From an uncultured Alistipes sp. (GTDB taxonomy: Bacteria; Bacteroidota; Bacteroidia; Bacteroidales; Rikenellaceae), in assembly GCA_910583985.1 (NCBI GenBank), contig CAJTYA010000001.1, positions 158,773 through 222,772 on the forward strand: DNA of 64,000 nt, read 5' to 3'. The first letter of the stretch is position 1; each line of letters starts with the position of its first letter. A program made the position numbers and the translations under genes. The notes beneath the pieces were generated by a model. The model was not told where the DNA came from. It did no database searches and saw only the letters and a list, made by a program, of their open reading frames with translations. Positions 41,644 to 50,637 of the stretch are shown piece after piece.

Positions 41644-42060
41644 TCACTCGTTTCGGGGACTCGGCGTCGGAACGGGAAGGAGGGCTTCGCTTAGGCGGAC
41701 GGCGTCGTCGAGCCGGTCCCGGAAAGTGCGGACGATGGGGCGATACGACCGTCGCGAACGGTTTTCCGACTTTTCGAGCGCGGCGACGGCCCGTTCGAGG
41801 AGATCGACGATCCGTCCGAGCGCCACAGCACGCGGACAGGTCAGGCGGTCGAGTTGCTGCCACATGAATTCGGCGTAGCGACCCTGTTCGATGGCCCACT
41901 GTTCGGGATTTTTCGCGCCGGCGACGAGGTCGGCATGCCTCCGGCAGATTTCGTCGAGGGACCGGCCGTAGATTCGGACCGATCCGCGGCGCGACGAGGC
42001 GGCCAGTTCGTAGAACAGATCGGTTCGTGAAGAAGATGCGATTTCGATTTCTTTTTTCAT
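41644..42060 (-). CDS. Hypothetical helical protein
   Basis: A 138-residue soluble protein, no signal or membrane segment. The N-terminus is MKKEIEIASSSRTDLFYELAASS, the middle IYGRSLDEICRRHADLVAGAKNPEQWAIEQGRY, and the rest is predicted helical with regularly placed Leu, Ile and Val (ALGRIVDLLERAVAALEKSEN, FRDRLDDAVRLSEALL). I do not recognise a family. A start just beside the structured inverted repeat at 42063-42238 (its AUG overlaps the flanking TCATC) is odd and means its leader, if any, lies in that element. Shadow frames on the other strand look less protein-like. Confidence 0.5.
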   Translation of the reverse strand: MKKEIEIASSSRTDLFYELAASSRRGSVRIYGRSLDEICRRHADLVAGAKNPEQWAIEQGRYAEFMWQQLDRLTCPRAVALGRIVDLLERAVAALEKSENRSRRSYRPIVRTFRDRLDDAVRLSEALLPVPTPSPRNE

Positions 42061-42062
42061 CG

Positions 42063-42238
42063 TGCGATAGCTTTAAAAACGTTAAACATTCGGTAATTTT
42101 CGAAAACCGGTCGGCGCCCGGCCGGGCCGACCGAAAAACAACACGTCAAAGAACTCCCTCCGACGGACGGGGCCGGCTTCGGCCCGTCTGTCGAGACACG
42201 TTGTTTTTCAAATGTTTAACGATGATAAAGCTAATGCG
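42063..42238. repeat. Structured inverted-repeat element, possible MITE
   Basis: Outer arms 42064-42090 and 42211-42237 are inverted repeats with 22 of 27 positions matching. Inside are a hairpin 42108-42133 (8-bp stem), a second pairing 42133-42147 with 42195-42209 (13 of 15), and an enclosed long hairpin 42162-42192 with one bulge. TCATC occurs directly outside both ends (42058-42062 and 42239-42243), as a 5-bp target duplication would. No open frame fills it. It may be a miniature transposable element or a structured RNA gene in the divergent intergenic region. Confidence 0.55.
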
Positions 42239-42517
42239 TCATCTTCGATGGACTTTTGTCGGAAAAACGAAAACGGTTTCTCCCGCTGCGGTACACGGAG
42301 GCCGCGCGGGAAGTTTTCGTTCGTCCGACTTGTAAAAAGGATTTGATACAAAGGTGGGGAAAATATCCGGATTATCCAAACCGGACCGGCAGGGCGGCGG
42401 ACGGACCGGATATGGGCGTGCCGGCATCCGGCCCGAAAATCGACCGAAAAAGACTGTCGTTTTCGGTTTTTCGCCCTTCGGAGGGGCGGAACGACCGGAA
42501 GAACAAGTGTTTTTTCT

Positions 42518-42525
42518 TATATTTG
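42518..42525 (+). promoter_or_regulatory. Promoter -7 element of the Ig-like lipoprotein
   Basis: A perfect TATATTTG about 100 nt upstream of the ATG, within an AT-rich spot. No convincing -33 TTTG. Apart from this, 42239-42624 holds nothing recognised. Confidence 0.5.
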
Positions 42526-42624
42526 CCCCGATAAGGAAAGGCCGGGAAGAGGTTTCCGGAAACGGGCGCCGCTTTCCCGTACCGGTCGTTCCGATGCGAA
42601 ACGAACTCAAATACCGAAAAACGC

Positions 42625-44001
42625 ATGAAGAAATTTTTGAAGACATCGTTGCTGCTCATCTGCGCTTCGCTGTGCATGTTGTCCTGTAAAGACGACGAAA
42701 ACGACGTGCCGGAAATCACCGTCGCGCTCGACAAAACGGAACTCGCCCTTACGATAGGAGAAACCTCTTCGCTCACGGCGCTCGTGACGCCCCCGCTCGA
42801 AACGATCGGCCAGAGTGTCGTATGGTCTTCGGACAACGAAGCTGTCGCGACCGTCAGCGAAGGTACGGTGACGGCCGTCGCCGTAGGGCAGGCTACCGTG
42901 ACCGCCACCGTCGGCGAGAAAAGCGCTACCTGCGTGGTGACTGTCTCGCCCATCGTCGTGCGGAGCGTCACGCTCGATGAGCATGCCATAACGCTGGAAG
43001 TGGAAGGTACGCAGACGTTGACTGCGACCGTCTTGCCCGACGATGCCACCGACCCGACCGTCACTTGGACTTCGAACGATGAAACGATCGCTACCGTAGA
43101 AGCGGGTGTCGTGACGGCCGTGGCCGTAGGAACGACCGTTATCCGTGCCGAGGCCGGTGACGCTGCCGACAGTTGCGTGGTGACGGTTGCCGTACCCGAA
43201 CCCAAGATCGGCGACTATTTCTATTCGGACGGCACGTGGAGCGACGGCGGTCTTGTGAGCATCGAAGCCGACGGGCTGAATCCGGTGTGGGCGGATGTCA
43301 AACCCGCGCCCAAAGCGGGCAAGACGGTGATCGGCATCGTATTCCAGACGTTCGGCGACCGCATTGCCGAAACCGACAAGGAGGCCGGTTACACGCACGG
43401 TTACGTGGTGGCGGTCAAAAGCGCCCACGGTACGGAAAAACAGACGACTTGGTGGTCTTCCGACTTCGATTTCTCCGCCCTCAAGGGCGCCAAACTGGCT
43501 TCGACGTGGTACAAGAACGTGAACGGCCGTGCCGAAACCACGAAGGTAGGCGAGGTTTACAGCGAACGGATGGATCTGATGCCGGCTTTCAAGTGGACGC
43601 TGAACGGGTTCACGTTCGCGGCGCCCGAAACGACGAGCGGATGGTTTCTGCCCAGCACCGGACAGTTGTGGGACATGATGGCCAACCTGTGCGGAAACGG
43701 CGTGGCCGCTTACATGAAGGAATGGCAGGCGCTCGACAAAGATGCTACGTGGTACTGCTCGGAAAAGACCGATTACGACGTCATCGCGCAGTTCAATTCC
43801 ACGATGTCCGAAATTCCGGCAGAAGACAAGGAAGAACTTTTCGTCACCGAAAAGTATTACACGACCTGCTCGCTGTGGGCTTCGACGCCCTATGCCGATG
43901 AAACATCCTGCGTGATGAACATCGGTACGAACGGAACGATCGAATGTATGACGGAATATTTCGACTACGACGCCGTGGCCCGGCCGATTCTGGCTTTCTG
44001 A
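42625..44001 (+). CDS. Lipoprotein with two bacterial Ig-like (Big_2) domains and a C-terminal DUF1566-like region
   Basis: A 458-residue lipoprotein (lipobox MLSC, Cys21). Two Big_2 domains: about 30-108 (SVVWSSDNEAVATVSEGTVTAVAVGQATVTAT) and about 110-192 (TVTWTSNDETIATVEAGVVTAVAVGTTVIRAEA). The rest (about 195-458) has IGDYFYSDGTWSDGG, IGIVFQTFGDR, GWFLPSTGQLWDMMANL and the end MTEYFDYDAVARPILAF, resembling Fibrobacter-type and DUF1566/Lcl_C surface proteins. A role in surface contact is the usual guess; no enzymatic motif is visible. A hairpin terminator follows. Confidence 0.85.
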   Translation: MKKFLKTSLLLICASLCMLSCKDDENDVPEITVALDKTELALTIGETSSLTALVTPPLETIGQSVVWSSDNEAVATVSEGTVTAVAVGQATVTATVGEKSATCVVTVSPIVVRSVTLDEHAITLEVEGTQTLTATVLPDDATDPTVTWTSNDETIATVEAGVVTAVAVGTTVIRAEAGDAADSCVVTVAVPEPKIGDYFYSDGTWSDGGLVSIEADGLNPVWADVKPAPKAGKTVIGIVFQTFGDRIAETDKEAGYTHGYVVAVKSAHGTEKQTTWWSSDFDFSALKGAKLASTWYKNVNGRAETTKVGEVYSERMDLMPAFKWTLNGFTFAAPETTSGWFLPSTGQLWDMMANLCGNGVAAYMKEWQALDKDATWYCSEKTDYDVIAQFNSTMSEIPAEDKEELFVTEKYYTTCSLWASTPYADETSCVMNIGTNGTIECMTEYFDYDAVARPILAF

Positions 44002-44084
44002 TCCGAAGTCCGGCCGGACGCTTCCGCCCGCAACGATCGGGCAAGGGGCCGATTCGGAATCCCGGACGAGGACGATTCGTATAA

Positions 44085-44119
44085 ACACAGGGGATGGAAA
44101 CGCTTTCCGTCCCCTGTGT
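44085..44119 (+). terminator. 16-bp hairpin terminator
   Basis: A 16-bp stem with one T-G pair (44085-44100 with 44104-44119) and a 3-nt loop, 84 nt past the lipoprotein stop. No T run beyond the stem. Confidence 0.6.
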
Positions 44120-44350
44120 CCGTTTCTCGACCGGGAGCGTCGTGTGCGTGTTCGCGGAGGTGATGTCGTCGGGGCGGTGCCGGTCCTGTGGCGGACGCGA
44201 TATTTCCGACTCCGGGAGGCCGTCCGTGTCCGGACCGCATCCCGGACGACGGAAGGAAAATCCGTCCGGACGAGCTTCGATTTCGTTTTTTGTTTTAAAG
44301 AAATCGGCTTTATCCGACTGCCTCCGTTCTTTTTCGTCGGATATATTGGG

Positions 44351-44358
44351 TATATTTG
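44351..44358 (+). promoter_or_regulatory. Upstream promoter-like unit before the GH109 gene
   Basis: TATATTTG preceded by TTTTTCGTCGGATATATTGGG. A variant of the same unit recurs at about 44413-44452. It lies about 120 nt from the GH109 start. Confidence 0.45.
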
Positions 44359-44444
44359 TCTCAAAGAACCGGCTTCGCCACCGCGGACCGGGCTATTGCC
44401 CGACTGTCGCTGTTCTTTTCGCCGAATATACTTGGGATTCTGAA

Positions 44445-44452
44445 TATATTTG
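44445..44452 (+). promoter_or_regulatory. Promoter -7 element of the GH109 gene
   Basis: A perfect TATATTTG 29 nt upstream of the ATG, preceded by TTTTCGCCGAATATACTTGGG, a near copy of the unit about 90 nt earlier. The start point would be about 22 nt before the ATG. Confidence 0.6.
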
Positions 44453-44481
44453 TAGCTTAAGGAAATTATAAAACGAAAAAG

Positions 44482-45879
44482 ATGAAAACACAGCTCAAAA
44501 CCTGCCTTGCCGTGCTTCTTGCCGTTTTTGTCCTCGCCGTTCCCGAAACGGGGTGGGGCAAAGGGCCCAAGATCCGCAAGGGAATGATCGAATTTCCCGT
44601 TCCGGCCCGCATCAAGGGACAGACCGACGTGCTGGGTCTGCGATGCGACCCTATTCCCACGGTGCGCGTCGCGTTCGTCGGATTGGGCATGCGGGGGTCG
44701 ATGGCCGTCGGACGGTTCACCCATCTGGACGGCGTGCAGATCGTAGCCCTGTGCGACGTGCGGCCCGAATGCGTGGCTGCGGCGCAGCGGACGCTTTCGG
44801 CAGCGGGACTTCCCGCCGCCGCGGAATACACCGGTGAGGAGGACTGGAAAAAAGTGTGCGAACGGGAAGACGTCGATCTGATCTACAACTGCACGCAATG
44901 GGAGCTGCATACTCCGATCGCCGTCTATGCGATGCGGCACGGCAAGCACGTGGCGCTCGAAGTGCCCGCCGCCTTCACCGTCGACGAGTGCTGGCAGCTG
45001 GTCGATGCGGCCGAGCAGACCCGCCGGCATTGCATGATGCTCGAAAACTGCTGCTACGACTTTTTCGAAATGGCCACGCTGAACATGGCGCAGAAAGGGC
45101 TTTTCGGCGAAATCATGCACGTGGAGGGCGCCTATATCCACGACCTGCGGTCGCTGAACCTCGAAACCGACGACCGGGCGGGCTATTACAACATGTGGCG
45201 ACTGAATTATAACGAAAAACACACGGGCAATCCCTATCCTACGCACGGTCTGGGCCCCGTCTGCCAAGTGCTGAACATCCATCGCGGCGACAGGATGGAT
45301 TATCTGGTGTCGGTCTCTTCGGCCCAGAGGGGCATTACGGTGGCTGCGGAGGAAAAATTCGGCAAGGATTCGGAATTCGCCCGTCGCGACTACCGCCTCG
45401 GCGACATGAACACGACGCTCATCCGCACGGCCAAGGGCAAGACGATCATGATCCAGCACGACGTGACCAGTCCCCGGCCCTATGACCGCCTCCATACGAT
45501 CAGCGGCACGAAAGGTTTCGCGCAGAAATATCCCGTCGAGGGAATCGCGCTCGAACCCCATGCGCACAGTTTCCTGCCCAAGCCTCAGATGGACAGTCTG
45601 ATGGCGCTGTACGAACATCCGCTGGCGCGGGAAATCGGCGAGAAGGCCCGGCAGGTGGGCGGTCACGGCGGCATGGACTTCATCATGGACTACCGCCTGA
45701 TCTACTGCCTGAGAAACGGACTTCCGCTCGATCAGGACGTTTACGATGCGGCCGAATGGTCGTCGCTGGTCGAGTTGACCGAAACCTCCGTCGGGCACGA
45801 CGGCATGCCCGTCCGCATCCCCGATTTCACGCGCGGGGCGTGGAACCGGACCCAAGGATTCTCGATGGCGACAAAATAG
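44482..45879 (+). CDS. GH109-type alpha-N-acetylgalactosaminidase (Gfo/Idh/MocA fold)
   Basis: A 465-residue exported enzyme (signal ending VPETGWGK). GH109 enzymes use bound NAD+ to oxidise C3 transiently while cleaving terminal alpha-GalNAc. The Rossmann part shows VRVAFVGLGMRGSMAVGRF and VDLIYNCTQWELHTPIAVYAM and HGKHVALEVPAAFTVDE. The GH109-like C-terminal part has RRHCMMLENCCYD, GYYNMWRLNYNEKHTGNPYPTHGLGPVCQVLNIHRGDRMDYLVSV and the ending AWNRTQGFSMATK. Length and motifs fit the family. The kinase-like gene follows after 60 nt. Confidence 0.9.
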   Translation: MKTQLKTCLAVLLAVFVLAVPETGWGKGPKIRKGMIEFPVPARIKGQTDVLGLRCDPIPTVRVAFVGLGMRGSMAVGRFTHLDGVQIVALCDVRPECVAAAQRTLSAAGLPAAAEYTGEEDWKKVCEREDVDLIYNCTQWELHTPIAVYAMRHGKHVALEVPAAFTVDECWQLVDAAEQTRRHCMMLENCCYDFFEMATLNMAQKGLFGEIMHVEGAYIHDLRSLNLETDDRAGYYNMWRLNYNEKHTGNPYPTHGLGPVCQVLNIHRGDRMDYLVSVSSAQRGITVAAEEKFGKDSEFARRDYRLGDMNTTLIRTAKGKTIMIQHDVTSPRPYDRLHTISGTKGFAQKYPVEGIALEPHAHSFLPKPQMDSLMALYEHPLAREIGEKARQVGGHGGMDFIMDYRLIYCLRNGLPLDQDVYDAAEWSSLVELTETSVGHDGMPVRIPDFTRGAWNRTQGFSMATK

Positions 45880-45939
45880 TGTTTTGCGGAAAGCGCGCGT
45901 CCTTCCTGCACGATATGGCGGAAAGGGCGTGCGTCCGCG

Positions 45940-47046
45940 ATGGCAAAAGCGAAAAGTATGGAACGAACACAGATAGAAGCCGTCGTCGCACGGTTCGACA
46001 CGGCAGGCCGTCCGGCCCGGATCGCTCCGGTGGGGAACGGTTGGATCAACGACACGTTCCGTGTGGAGACGGAAGGGGCCGCGACGCCCGATTATATCCT
46101 GCAACGCATCAACCACCGCGTTTTCCGCGACGTGGAACGCTTGCAGAACAACATCGAACGGGTCACCTCGCACATTCGCCGCAAGCTCGCCGAGCGCGGC
46201 ACAGAAGAGCTCGACCGGAGGGTGTTGCGACTGATTCCCACGCGGGAGGGAAAACTTTTTCATTTCGACGGAGAGTCCTACTGGCGGATGACGATCTTCA
46301 TCGACCGCTCGGTGACGCACGAAACGATCACGCCCGAACTGGCCGAGCTGACGGGCCGGGCTTTCGGCGATTTTCAGGCGATGCTCTCCGACATAGACGA
46401 GGGGGCGTTGGGCGAAACGATACCCGATTTCCATAACATCGAGTTCCGGTTGGAGCAGTTCCGCGATGCGCTGGAAAGCGATGCGCACGGACGGGCCGGC
46501 GAAATGCGGGCGCTCTCGGACGAGCTGCTCGCGCGGGCCGGACGCATGTGCCGGGTCGAACGGCTCCACCGCGAGGGAAAGCTGCCCAAGCGGGTGACGC
46601 ATTGCGATACGAAGGTCAACAACCTGCTCTTCGACGAGGAGGGCCGTCCGCTGTGCGTCATCGACCTCGATACGACGATGCCCGGATACGTACTTTCCGA
46701 TTTCGGCGATTTCATCCGCACCGGGGCCAATACCGGGGCCGAGGACGATGCCGATTTGGACCGTGTGGACGTGAACATGGATATTTTCCGATCGTTCTCG
46801 AAAGGGTATATCGACAGCGCCGCTTCGTTTCTGACGCCCTGCGAACGCGAGAACCTGCCGTTCGGGGCGCAGTTGCTCACCTACATGCAGGCGGTGCGGT
46901 TCCTGACCGATTACCTCGACGGGGATACTTATTACAAAATTCTGCATCCGACCCACAACCGGCAGCGCTCGTGGGCGCAGTTCCGCCTGTTGCAGCGCCT
47001 CGAAGCGCGGGAGCGGGAAATGAACGATTTCATCGCGGGGCTGTAA
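45940..47046 (+). CDS. N-acetylhexosamine-kinase-like (APH-fold) protein
   Basis: A 368-residue cytoplasmic kinase of the aminoglycoside phosphotransferase/NahK type. Visible: NDTFRVETEGAATPDYILQRINH near the start, the catalytic loop VTHCDTKVNNLLFDEEG (catalytic Asp) and the metal motif CVIDLDTTMPGYVLSDFGD, then the long C-terminal helices (FLTDYLDGDTYYKI). Bifidobacterial NahK phosphorylates GlcNAc or GalNAc at C1. Coming 60 nt after a GalNAc-releasing GH109 gene, it fits GalNAc salvage. The ATG at 45940 is taken; 45958 (MERTQIE) is also possible. Confidence 0.85.
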   Translation: MAKAKSMERTQIEAVVARFDTAGRPARIAPVGNGWINDTFRVETEGAATPDYILQRINHRVFRDVERLQNNIERVTSHIRRKLAERGTEELDRRVLRLIPTREGKLFHFDGESYWRMTIFIDRSVTHETITPELAELTGRAFGDFQAMLSDIDEGALGETIPDFHNIEFRLEQFRDALESDAHGRAGEMRALSDELLARAGRMCRVERLHREGKLPKRVTHCDTKVNNLLFDEEGRPLCVIDLDTTMPGYVLSDFGDFIRTGANTGAEDDADLDRVDVNMDIFRSFSKGYIDSAASFLTPCERENLPFGAQLLTYMQAVRFLTDYLDGDTYYKILHPTHNRQRSWAQFRLLQRLEAREREMNDFIAGL

Positions 47047-47767
47047 CCGGCGATCGGCCGGACGGGAACTTCCCTCGGGCCGGACGGCGTTCCTTACGTA
47101 CTTCTCGCTTGTCGCGGGGGTGCGGAAGGAACGCTTTTTTATACCGGGACATCGGTCGGGCGAAGACCGACCGGATGCGCGGAGAAACATGTTCCCTTCC
47201 GTTGCGGTTTTGTAAGGATGCGACGGGGGCGGCAGTCCGTCTGGTTGTACGGTTCCCGTTTTGTACATGGGCCGGACGACTCTTTTCCCGGAGAGATTCT
47301 GCATGCCGCTGCCGCCGGCGTATCGTTCGTCCGGACGTCGGTGCCGGGGCGTGTGCTCCGGCGGGGCGTTTCCCGCGTCCGACGTATCGTTCCGACGCGT
47401 CGGCTTCTTTCCGGTTCGGAATCGGAACGGGACCGTTTCGGGAATCCGTGAAGAAGGCTTCGCCGGAGGGCGTTCCGGCGAAGGGTTTCCGGAGGGCGTC
47501 GTGCGGAACGCGTGATGCGGGGACGGGACGTGTTGCTGGGATTCGGCTTTGTCGTTCGAAGATCGCCGGGGCGCAACAGTCCCGTATGTTCGTAGCATCG
47601 GGGTGTCGCGGTTTCTTTCGGCCCGGCAACGACTCCCGCTTTTCGGGACCGTTCTCTCCGGTGCGCTGTCCGCGGAAGCGCGGAGCCGTCGTATATCGGT
47701 TCTATGCGGCTTTTCGGTCCGGGAAGCGGAACGGGCGAGTCGTTCGGAGACCGCGGGGTGCGGGGCG
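47047..47767. other. Large gene-poor stretch
   Basis: About 720 bp without a credible gene. Several overlapping frames are open but arginine/glycine-rich and without motifs. One hairpin (stem 47458-47466 with 47475-47483, 9 bp) was noted. This may be old, decayed coding DNA; the sequence alone does not show what it was. Confidence 0.5.
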
Positions 47768-47800
47768 TTTTGGAATATTTTGGCGAAGCCAGTATATTTG
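47768..47800 (+). promoter_or_regulatory. Promoter of the glycosyltransferase pair
   Basis: TTTTGG (47768-47773), 19 nt, TATATTTG (47793-47800): a near-perfect Bacteroidota promoter. The transcript would start about 47 nt upstream of the GT2 ATG. Confidence 0.8.
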
Positions 47801-47853
47801 CTTCCGGAGAACGGCCTTCGGGGCGTTTCCCGCTTATCTTTTTACGACAACGT

Positions 47854-48765
47854 ATGATCGGACTTTCGATAATCGTCGCCACGTACAACCGTTCGGCCTA
47901 CCTGCTCCGTACGCTCGACAGTCTGGCCCGGCAGACGCTTCCGCCGGAGCGGTTCGAAATCGTGGTCGTCGACAACAATTCGACGGACGACACGCCTGCG
48001 GTGTGCGAAGCCTTCGCGGAGGCCCATCCGGAGCTGCACCTGCGCCGGGTCATGGAGCCCTCCCAAGGCATTTCGTTCGCCCGCAACCGGGGAATCGCCG
48101 AGTCGCGGGGCGCGTGCATCGTCTTCATCGACGACGACGAGGAGGCCGGAGTGCGTTGGGCCGAGAGCTACTTCCGGTTTTTCGACGAGCATCCCGGATT
48201 CGATGCGGCGGGAGGCGCCGTCGTACCGGTTTACGAGGCGCCGTTGCCGTGCTGGTATTCCTACTATATCGAAAAGATGATTACCGGCGTCATGGACATG
48301 GGGCCCCGCATCGTGCCGTTTCGCGGCAAACGCTATCCCGGCGTGGGCAATTCGGGCTTTCGCCGCAGCCTGTTCGACCGCTTCGGGAATTTCGATACGG
48401 CCCTCGGACGTTCGGGAACCAACCCGATGGGCGGCGAGGAGAAGGATTTCGCAGCCCGGCTGCGGGCCGGAGGCGTGCGGTACTATTATATCCCCGATGC
48501 GGAGATTTATCACATCACGCCGGCGTATAAGCTCTCCGAGACCTATTTCGAACGGCTCTCGCGCATGATCGGCGTCAGCGAACGCGTCCGCACGCGCAAC
48601 GAGGGGAAAGGGTCGTACGCCCGGCGGCTGTTCGCCGAAGCGGTCAAGTGGGGCGGCACGCTGGTCTTCTCTGCGGGCTACCTGCTGCGGTTGCGGCCGC
48701 AGAAGGCCCTTTATCTGTTGCGCATGCGACGGAACATCACGTGCGGCCTGCTCACGGGCCGATGA
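47854..48765 (+). CDS. Glycosyltransferase family 2
   Basis: A 303-residue GT-A-fold transferase. The N-terminus IIVATYNRSAYLLRTLDSLARQTLP is the nucleotide-sugar-binding start of GT2; VVDNNSTDDTPAVCEAF and FARNRGIAESRGACIVFIDDDEEAG (DXD metal motif) follow, then GVGNSGFRRSLFDRFGNFD and the GGEEKDFAARLRAGG acceptor-site segment with its conserved acidic residues. The C-terminal helical part may associate with the membrane. Product unknown, probably a surface polysaccharide or glycoprotein glycan. The start ATG 47854 directly begins the fold. GT4 follows at 45 nt. Confidence 0.92.
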   Translation: MIGLSIIVATYNRSAYLLRTLDSLARQTLPPERFEIVVVDNNSTDDTPAVCEAFAEAHPELHLRRVMEPSQGISFARNRGIAESRGACIVFIDDDEEAGVRWAESYFRFFDEHPGFDAAGGAVVPVYEAPLPCWYSYYIEKMITGVMDMGPRIVPFRGKRYPGVGNSGFRRSLFDRFGNFDTALGRSGTNPMGGEEKDFAARLRAGGVRYYYIPDAEIYHITPAYKLSETYFERLSRMIGVSERVRTRNEGKGSYARRLFAEAVKWGGTLVFSAGYLLRLRPQKALYLLRMRRNITCGLLTGR

Positions 48766-48810
48766 GCGGAACGCCGCGATGCGCTTGAGCATGCTATACC
48801 GTACCGAACG

Positions 48811-49977
48811 ATGAACGATACCCGAAACATATTGATCGTCTCCGGAGCTTGTTATCCGGAGCTCACGCCCCGCGCGTTCCGTACGACGGAGCTCGCCCGG
48901 CAGTTGGCCCGTCAGGGCCATCGCGTCACGCTGTTGTTGCCCAATCGGGCGATCTTCCATGAACATCCGCTGCGGGAAGAGGGGCTGGAGGTGATTTTCG
49001 CTTCGGGGCCCGTCGAGGGGGCGGAGGGTTCGGCCGTCTCGCGCCGGAACGGCCGCCTGCGGCGTTTCATGCCCGAAATCGTCCAGAAGGCGGTGCTCTA
49101 TTTCTATTGCCACGAACTGTGGGCCAAATACGATCCGGGGCTTTGCGCCCGGCTTGCGGAGCTGCGCGGACCGTTCGACGCCGTGCTGTCGATTTCGTAT
49201 CCTGCGGCCGTCCATCTGGCCGTGGCGCGTGCCATGCGGCGCAATCCCGCCCTGCGGCAGGCCGTGACGATCGCCGAGTTCAGCGATCCTCCGTTCCGCG
49301 GCGACGTGGCGCGGAACGTCTTTCCGGGCTATTACCTGTGGTTGAAACGGTGGGGGCGGCTGTTCGACTGGTTCGCCGTTCCGGTCGAAAAGGCGCTGCC
49401 GTGCTACACGCCTTACATGGACCGTTCCCGCATCCGGGTCATTCCGCAAGGGTTCGACCTCGACGCGATTCCGCTGCCGGACTACGTGCCCCATTCCGAG
49501 CCGACGTTCGCCTATGCGGGACGCTTCTACGAAAACATCCGCGACCCGCAGTTCTTCTTCGATTTTCTCGAAACGGTGGAGACTCCGTTCCGTTTCGATC
49601 TGTACATCAACCACCTCGACGACCGTTTCGCCGACATGATCCGCCGGGCGCAGCAGCGCGTGAGGGGCTGCATCGTGCTGCACGATCCGCTCCCGCGCGA
49701 ACGGTTGATCGGACGGCTGGCCGAGGCCGATTTTCTCGTCAATTTCGACAACACGACCTCGAACGCCACGCCGAGCAAGCTGATCGACTATGCGATCGCC
49801 CGACGTCCCATCCTGTCGTTCAACGACAGAACCTTCGATGCCGAGGCGTTCCGGGCGGCGCTCCGGGGCGATTATGCGGGACAGGTGCGGGGCATCGACC
49901 TCGCCGATTACGACATCCGTACCGTCGCGGCCCGCTTTCTGGCCCTGATCGACGAAGGAAAACGGACGGACCGGTAG
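48811..49977 (+). CDS. Glycosyltransferase family 4-like
   Basis: A 388-residue GT-B-fold transferase. Residues 1-40 (ILIVSGACYPELTPRAFRTTELARQLARQGHRVTLLLP) are the glycosyltransferase N-terminal domain with the Gly-rich start. RIRVIPQGFDLDAIPLPDY marks the domain link, and the donor-binding C-domain has the late segment NATPSKLIDYAIARRPILSF, in which the typical EX7E motif is not clear. A role in surface-glycan synthesis together with the GT2 gene is inferred from adjacency (45 nt). Confidence 0.88.
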   Translation: MNDTRNILIVSGACYPELTPRAFRTTELARQLARQGHRVTLLLPNRAIFHEHPLREEGLEVIFASGPVEGAEGSAVSRRNGRLRRFMPEIVQKAVLYFYCHELWAKYDPGLCARLAELRGPFDAVLSISYPAAVHLAVARAMRRNPALRQAVTIAEFSDPPFRGDVARNVFPGYYLWLKRWGRLFDWFAVPVEKALPCYTPYMDRSRIRVIPQGFDLDAIPLPDYVPHSEPTFAYAGRFYENIRDPQFFFDFLETVETPFRFDLYINHLDDRFADMIRRAQQRVRGCIVLHDPLPRERLIGRLAEADFLVNFDNTTSNATPSKLIDYAIARRPILSFNDRTFDAEAFRAALRGDYAGQVRGIDLADYDIRTVAARFLALIDEGKRTDR

Positions 49978-50637
49978 CGTCCGGCTTTTGTGCTGAAGCG
50001 GCGACGAGGCCTCGGCCGCCGGCGCCGGGACGTTGCGGCCGGTTCGGGCTTTTCGAAAGGCGGGAGCGGGGACGGTTCGCGGAAAGGGGACGGAGAATGT
50101 CCGGTGTCCGGTCCGCGGGGGCAAAAAACGTTGCCGTTGTAAAAAATCGTAGCGAAGAAAGGGCGGTGCGGCGGGACGTGCCGTTCGTCCTCATTCTTTA
50201 GCGAGATGAGCGGACTGCCGGTGCGGGACGGAATCTTTCGGACACGATGGGGAAAGCATGTCCATAACCGTCTGAGGAGTGTGTCGGCGGTTTTCTGTTT
50301 TAAAAACCGGTCTGCGACGGGACCTGCAAAAAGAACCGCGTTCGGGAATGTTTCGGTTCGATGCCGCGGATTTTCAACCGTTTTTTAAGGATTGTATCGG
50401 TGCGTCCTGCCGCCGGGGTCCGACGAGGGCTTTGCGCGACCTGTTCGTGACCGGGGCGCCGGAGGCGGTGCGGAGGCTTTTTTCCCGATCCGGACCTCCG
50501 GCCGGGAATACGGTGGATTCGCAGCAGTCGGAACGATACGAATCTGCCCCGTGGTGCCGCTCCGGGCGCTGCGGAGCTCCGGCGACGGAAACGGAGAACA
50601 CGAAACGGTCGGGAAGCGCATGGCCTCCGTCGACCGG
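49978..50637. other. Gene-poor stretch between convergent genes
   Basis: A 660-bp gap between the GT4 stop and the LuxE-like stop, which converge. Open frames here are low-complexity and unlike real proteins; no terminator with a T run was found, only AT-rich patches near 50290-50330 and 50370-50390. Confidence 0.5.

Noticed and set aside
42607..47598. A 1663-codon open frame on the minus strand
   Set aside because: It crosses the Ig-like lipoprotein, GH109 and kinase genes antisense and contains no recognisable motif; long chance frames are common at this GC content.
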